A stretch of 8,760 nt of DNA, taken from contig RFXE01000063.1 of the NCBI GenBank assembly GCA_009921785.1, positions 1-8,760 on the forward strand. The letters run 5' to 3'. Positions 5,921 through 8,760 of the stretch are shown piece by piece. A program made the translations under genes and the position numbers. The notes under the pieces were generated by a model that worked only from the letters and a program-made list of their open reading frames with translations, made no database searches and was not told where the DNA came from. The first letter of the stretch is position 1; each line of letters opens with the position of its first letter. This DNA comes from Alphaproteobacteria bacterium. GTDB lineage: Bacteria; Pseudomonadota; Alphaproteobacteria; Rhizobiales; Beijerinckiaceae.

Positions 5921-7213
5921 TCACGCTGCTTTCGAAATTGTTTTTAAGCCACCCATATAAGGTAACAGGACATCAGGAACCGTCACTGAACCGTCTTCAT
6001 TCTGATAAGTCTCTAGCACGGCCACCAAAGCACGGCCGACCGCAATGCCAGACCCATTTAGTGTATGCACGAAGCGATTGCCTTTGCCATCGGATGATTT
6101 CACTCGCGCATTCATGCGGCGTGCCTGAAAATCACCGCATACAGAACAAGATGAAATTTCACGATAGGCATTCTGCCCCGGCAACCACACTTCAATGTCA
6201 TAGGTCTTTTGCGCGGCGAAACCCATATCGCCAGTGCAGAGTGTAATCACACGATAGGCAAGGCCGAGCTTCTGCAGCACTTTTTCTGCTGAAGCGGTCA
6301 TGCGTTCATGTTCTGCGATTGACGTCTCGGGAGTCGTGATTGAGACGAGTTCAACTTTTGTAAATTGATGTTGGCGGATCATTCCGCGCGTATCACGTCC
6401 CGCAGCACCCGCTTCCGCACGAAAACACGGCGTCAACGCAGTTAAGCGCATGGGCAATAACGATTCATCAACAATGCTTTCCCGCACGAGATTGGTGAGC
6501 GGCACTTCTGACGTCGGTATCAACCAATAATCGGGCGAAACACGAAATTGATCTTCAGCAAATTTTGGCAGTTGCGCGGTGCCAAACATTGTATGATCTT
6601 TAACGAGCAAGGGCGGATTAACTTCTGTATAGCCATTCTCGCTTGTATGAAGATCGAGCATGAATTGACCGAGTGCCCGCTCCAGTCGAGCGAGCTGACC
6701 TTTATTCACTACAAAACGCGCGCCCGATAATTTTGCTGCCGTTTCAAAATCCATGAGACCGAGCGCCTCACCGATTTCAAAATGCTGCTTAGGCGTAAAG
6801 CCCATCATCGCCTCAGTACGCGGTGTACCAAATTTACGCATTTCGACATTATCATGTTCGTCTTTACCAACGGGCACTTCAGCAAGCGGCGTATTAGGGA
6901 TAGCCGCCAACTCACGATCAAGCTCTTCGACAAGTGCTTTTTCGCGTGTTTCTAAAGCCGAAAGACTGTCTTTCAATGCGGCAACTTCAGCCTTGAGGGC
7001 ATCAGCACGCGCTTGATCTTTGGCAGCCATAGCCTGGCCGATTTCTTTCGATAATGCGTTACGCTTTTCCTGCGCGGTTTGTGACGCAGTGATTGCGGCG
7101 CGACGCTCATCATCGAGAGCAATCAGGCGCGCTGAGAGCGGAGCGGCCCCACGATTGATTAAACCTTTATCAAAGATGTCCGCATGGTCACGGATGAAGC
7201 GAATATCAAACAT
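5921..7213 (-). CDS. serS: Seryl-tRNA synthetase
   Basis: Class II aminoacyl-tRNA synthetase (430 aa, usual length) that charges tRNA-Ser, and tRNA-Sec where present, with serine. Residues about 30-105 are the long Ala/Glu/Lys/Arg-rich helical arm that forms the tRNA-binding coiled coil. The catalytic core shows motif 1 (NGYTEVNPPLL, 193-203), the serine-binding TSE loop (234-236), motif 2 (CFRAEAG, 263-269, then RGMIRQHQF, 276-284) and motif 3 (GSGIAVGRALVAVLE, 387-401, with Arg394). The ATG at 7211-7213 follows tatC by 39 nt, with GAGGT about 11 nt upstream and a closer GAGA. No defect is visible. Confidence 0.98.
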   Translation of the reverse strand: MFDIRFIRDHADIFDKGLINRGAAPLSARLIALDDERRAAITASQTAQEKRNALSKEIGQAMAAKDQARADALKAEVAALKDSLSALETREKALVEELDRELAAIPNTPLAEVPVGKDEHDNVEMRKFGTPRTEAMMGFTPKQHFEIGEALGLMDFETAAKLSGARFVVNKGQLARLERALGQFMLDLHTSENGYTEVNPPLLVKDHTMFGTAQLPKFAEDQFRVSPDYWLIPTSEVPLTNLVRESIVDESLLPMRLTALTPCFRAEAGAAGRDTRGMIRQHQFTKVELVSITTPETSIAEHERMTASAEKVLQKLGLAYRVITLCTGDMGFAAQKTYDIEVWLPGQNAYREISSCSVCGDFQARRMNARVKSSDGKGNRFVHTLNGSGIAVGRALVAVLETYQNEDGSVTVPDVLLPYMGGLKTISKAA

Positions 7214-7252
7214 TAATGTCTCGACCTCATTTCAGGGCGAATGATCCGAAGA

Positions 7253-8044
7253 TTATTCCGACGCGCGCTCGGCATCGGCTTTGGCTTGTTTCCGCTCAAC
7301 CCACATAACCGATAGAATTGACAATTCGTAGAGCGCCAAAGTTGGAATAGCGAGCGACATTTGGGAGATAACGTCAGGCGGCGTCAAAACCGCCGCGATA
7401 ACAAACACCAGTACAATTGCGTAACGACGTTTCTCTTTGAGAAATGTTGAATCAATAACGCCCGCGCGTGCCAACAATGTCAAAACAACGGGCAATTGGA
7501 ATGTAATCCCGAACGCGAAAATCAGGGTCATGATTAGAGAAAGGTATTCGCTGACTTTAGGCAAAAGCGCGATTGACGCCTCACCGGCAACATCTATCTG
7601 CTGCTGACCAATTGAATAAGTCATCACAATTGGCATCGCGATGAAAAAGACAACTGCCGCGCCCATGAGGAATAAAATCGGCGTCGCGATCAGATAGGGC
7701 AGAAACGCATCTTTTTCGTTTTTATAAAGACCCGGCGCCACAAATTTATATATCTGCGTGGCGACAACAGGAAACGAAAGGAATGACGAACCGAAGATCG
7801 CAATTTTAATCTGCGTAAATAGATATTCGAGTGGTGCGGTATAGATTAACTTTACTTGCGAGGCATCTCCGCCTGCCGCCATAACATAAGGAAATACGAG
7901 AATATTATAGATATGACGCGCAAAGAAAAAGCACGCGAAAAACATAACGAGAAAGGCGAGCAGCGATTTGATCAATCGCGAACGCAATTCAACGAGATGT
8001 TCGATCAACGGCGCTTTCGACGCGTCCATATCTTCAGTCGTCAT
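7253..8044 (-). CDS. tatC: TatC, Sec-independent translocase subunit
   Basis: Six-span inner-membrane receptor of the twin-arginine pathway, which with TatB binds RR signal peptides and then recruits TatA to export folded proteins. It has 263 aa. The conserved N-terminal cytoplasmic motif is HLVELRSRL (16-24). The first cytoplasmic loop contains APGLYKNEKDAFLP (103-116), with Glu110 aligned to the essential E. coli Glu103. Hydrophobic segments fall near 27-47, 82-102, 116-141, 164-190, 205-221 and 225-245, the fourth ending in FQLPVV. The start codon overlaps the tatB stop in ATGA (8041-8044), indicating translational coupling and balanced TatB:TatC synthesis. Confidence 0.98.
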   Translation of the reverse strand: MTTEDMDASKAPLIEHLVELRSRLIKSLLAFLVMFFACFFFARHIYNILVFPYVMAAGGDASQVKLIYTAPLEYLFTQIKIAIFGSSFLSFPVVATQIYKFVAPGLYKNEKDAFLPYLIATPILFLMGAAVVFFIAMPIVMTYSIGQQQIDVAGEASIALLPKVSEYLSLIMTLIFAFGITFQLPVVLTLLARAGVIDSTFLKEKRRYAIVLVFVIAAVLTPPDVISQMSLAIPTLALYELSILSVMWVERKQAKADAERASE

Positions 8045-8568
8045 GCCGCGCCTTCTTGCGTCTTTGGCGCTACCGTTTCATCGGATTGCGCATCACCATT
8101 CGCCGCATCAGCCGCACTAACATCCTTGGGTGAGTTTGGCGTGTCCATCGACTCGGAGTCTGCACTTGCAAAATTTGCAACCGGTTCGGCAACGTCAACT
8201 GAGCCAAACGCCAAACCATCATCTGCTTTGAGCACGCTATCATTCGCTGCAGAGTCCGATGAAGAGGACTCGCTCGCGGTCTCTGTCATATTCGGTGCCG
8301 CCATCATGATCGGCGGCGACATGGACCCCATGCCACTCATCGTCGTCGAAAAATCAGACTTGATGTCAGAGACCATTTTCTGTGCGTCAGCCATATCGGC
8401 CTCACGCATGGCGTCATTGAATTGACTTTGGAAGTCGCCAGCCATGCGGCGCAGCTTACCGATTGCCTGACCGACAGTGCGCAATAGACCCGGCAGCTCC
8501 TTGGGACCGATCGCCACCAAGGCGACCACTCCGATCACCACGAGTTCGCCGGAACCAAAATCTAACAT
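8041..8568 (-). CDS. tatB: TatB, twin-arginine translocase subunit
   Basis: Single-span membrane protein (175 aa) that forms the substrate receptor with TatC. MLDFGSGELVVIGVVALVAI is the membrane helix with the conserved Glu8, followed by the Gly21-Pro22 hinge and an amphipathic helix (about 24-70) rich in Lys, Arg and Asp. The tail from about residue 95 is acidic, Ser/Ala-rich and low-complexity, as usual in TatB. Residues 77-94 form an unusual methionine-rich patch with six Met in 18 residues. Its N-terminus reads as TatB and not TatA, and tatA lies just upstream. A GGA/GAG ribosome site is present 4-9 nt before the ATG at 8566-8568. Confidence 0.96.
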   Translation of the reverse strand: MLDFGSGELVVIGVVALVAIGPKELPGLLRTVGQAIGKLRRMAGDFQSQFNDAMREADMADAQKMVSDIKSDFSTTMSGMGSMSPPIMMAAPNMTETASESSSSDSAANDSVLKADDGLAFGSVDVAEPVANFASADSESMDTPNSPKDVSAADAANGDAQSDETVAPKTQEGAA

Positions 8569-8586
8569 AGTCTCTGTCCATTCAGG

Positions 8587-8622
8587 TGTCAGCGGTCGGC
8601 TTTATGAGAGGACCGCCTGACA
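8587..8622 (-). other. Hairpin in the tatA-tatB intergenic gap
   Basis: TGTCAGCGGTC (8587-8597) pairs with 8611-8616 and 8618-8622, giving 11 base pairs interrupted by one bulged base (8617), with a 13-nt loop. The 62-nt gap between tatA and tatB is the largest within tatABC, and no U-run follows the stem on the minus strand. It could act as a 3' stabiliser of tatA mRNA or a partial attenuator, consistent with TatA usually being needed in excess over TatB and TatC. Function is inferred only. Confidence 0.55.
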
Positions 8623-8630
8623 GAGCGCGA

Positions 8631-8760
8631 TCAACCCGCTTTGTGTTCGCTCGGTGTCGGCGATGGTGCTGCCTGACGCTGATCGGCGACTGGCTTCGAA
8701 GGATCAGAGGGCTGCGCGGACGACGCCGTCGTCTCGTCATCGGCCATACCTTTTTTGAAG
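8631..8760 (-). CDS. tatA: TatA, twin-arginine translocase pore subunit, 3' fragment
   Basis: The last 42 codons before the TGA at 8631-8633 are inside the window; the 5' part lies beyond base 8760. The peptide begins FKKGMADDE, the typical end of the TatA amphipathic helix, and continues as a hydrophilic Ser/Pro/Ala-rich tail ending SEHKAG. TatA oligomerises around the TatBC receptor to let folded substrates cross the membrane. The call rests on this short motif plus position immediately before tatB and tatC. Confidence 0.88.
   Translation of the reverse strand, partial: FKKGMADDETTASSAQPSDPSKPVADQRQAAPSPTPSEHKAG

Noticed and set aside
7856..8425. A 189-codon plus-strand open frame opposite tatB and tatC
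   Set aside because: It lies antisense to two well-recognised genes, has no recognisable domain or ribosome site, and has a composition expected from the reverse strand of tatB's low-complexity tail.

Overview
The window is ordinary, densely coded chromosome from an alphaproteobacterium, most likely of the order Hyphomicrobiales (Rhizobiales). That assignment rests on gene order (tatA-tatB-tatC-serS-surE-pcm-M23 peptidase, a convergent DUF815 ATPase, then yajC-secD-secF) and on the protein sequences. It is inference, because no search was run. GC content looks close to 50% by eye, lower than in many rhizobia. There are no rRNA or tRNA genes, CRISPR arrays, insertion sequences, phage genes or attachment sites, and I see no sign of recent transfer.

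Layout from right to left, in the direction most genes are read. A minus-strand run begins with the 3' end of tatA (8631-8760), then tatB, tatC, serS, surE, pcm and a LysM/LytM lipoprotein of NlpD type (3172-4398). Spacing is tight: tatB and tatC overlap by 4 nt, and serS and surE are 1 nt apart. The run ends at a strong hairpin (3125-3148). One plus-strand gene, a DUF815 AAA-type ATPase (2228-3118), converges on the same hairpin from the other side. Left of it, a 202-bp divergent intergenic region (2026-2227) separates that ATPase from a second minus-strand operon, yajC-secD-secF, of which only the first 17 codons of secF are inside the window.

Functionally the window joins two protein-export machines. 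TatABC exports folded proteins, and SecDF-YajC assists Sec export by using the proton gradient. Between them lie housekeeping genes: seryl-tRNA synthetase, the nucleotidase SurE, a protein-repair methyltransferase and a cell-wall regulator. The surE-pcm-nlpD order matches the enterobacterial surE-pcm-nlpD-rpoS locus, but rpoS is absent here, as expected for alphaproteobacteria.

I found no undescribed system. The observations most worth checking are: (1) the M23 protein has lost nearly all zinc-binding and catalytic residues, so it should be an amidase activator and not a hydrolase; (2) a near-perfect hairpin lies between tatA and tatB; (3) the isoaspartyl methyltransferase has an altered substrate-binding motif; (4) the DUF815 gene has no Shine-Dalgarno sequence and an in-frame stop one codon before its ATG.
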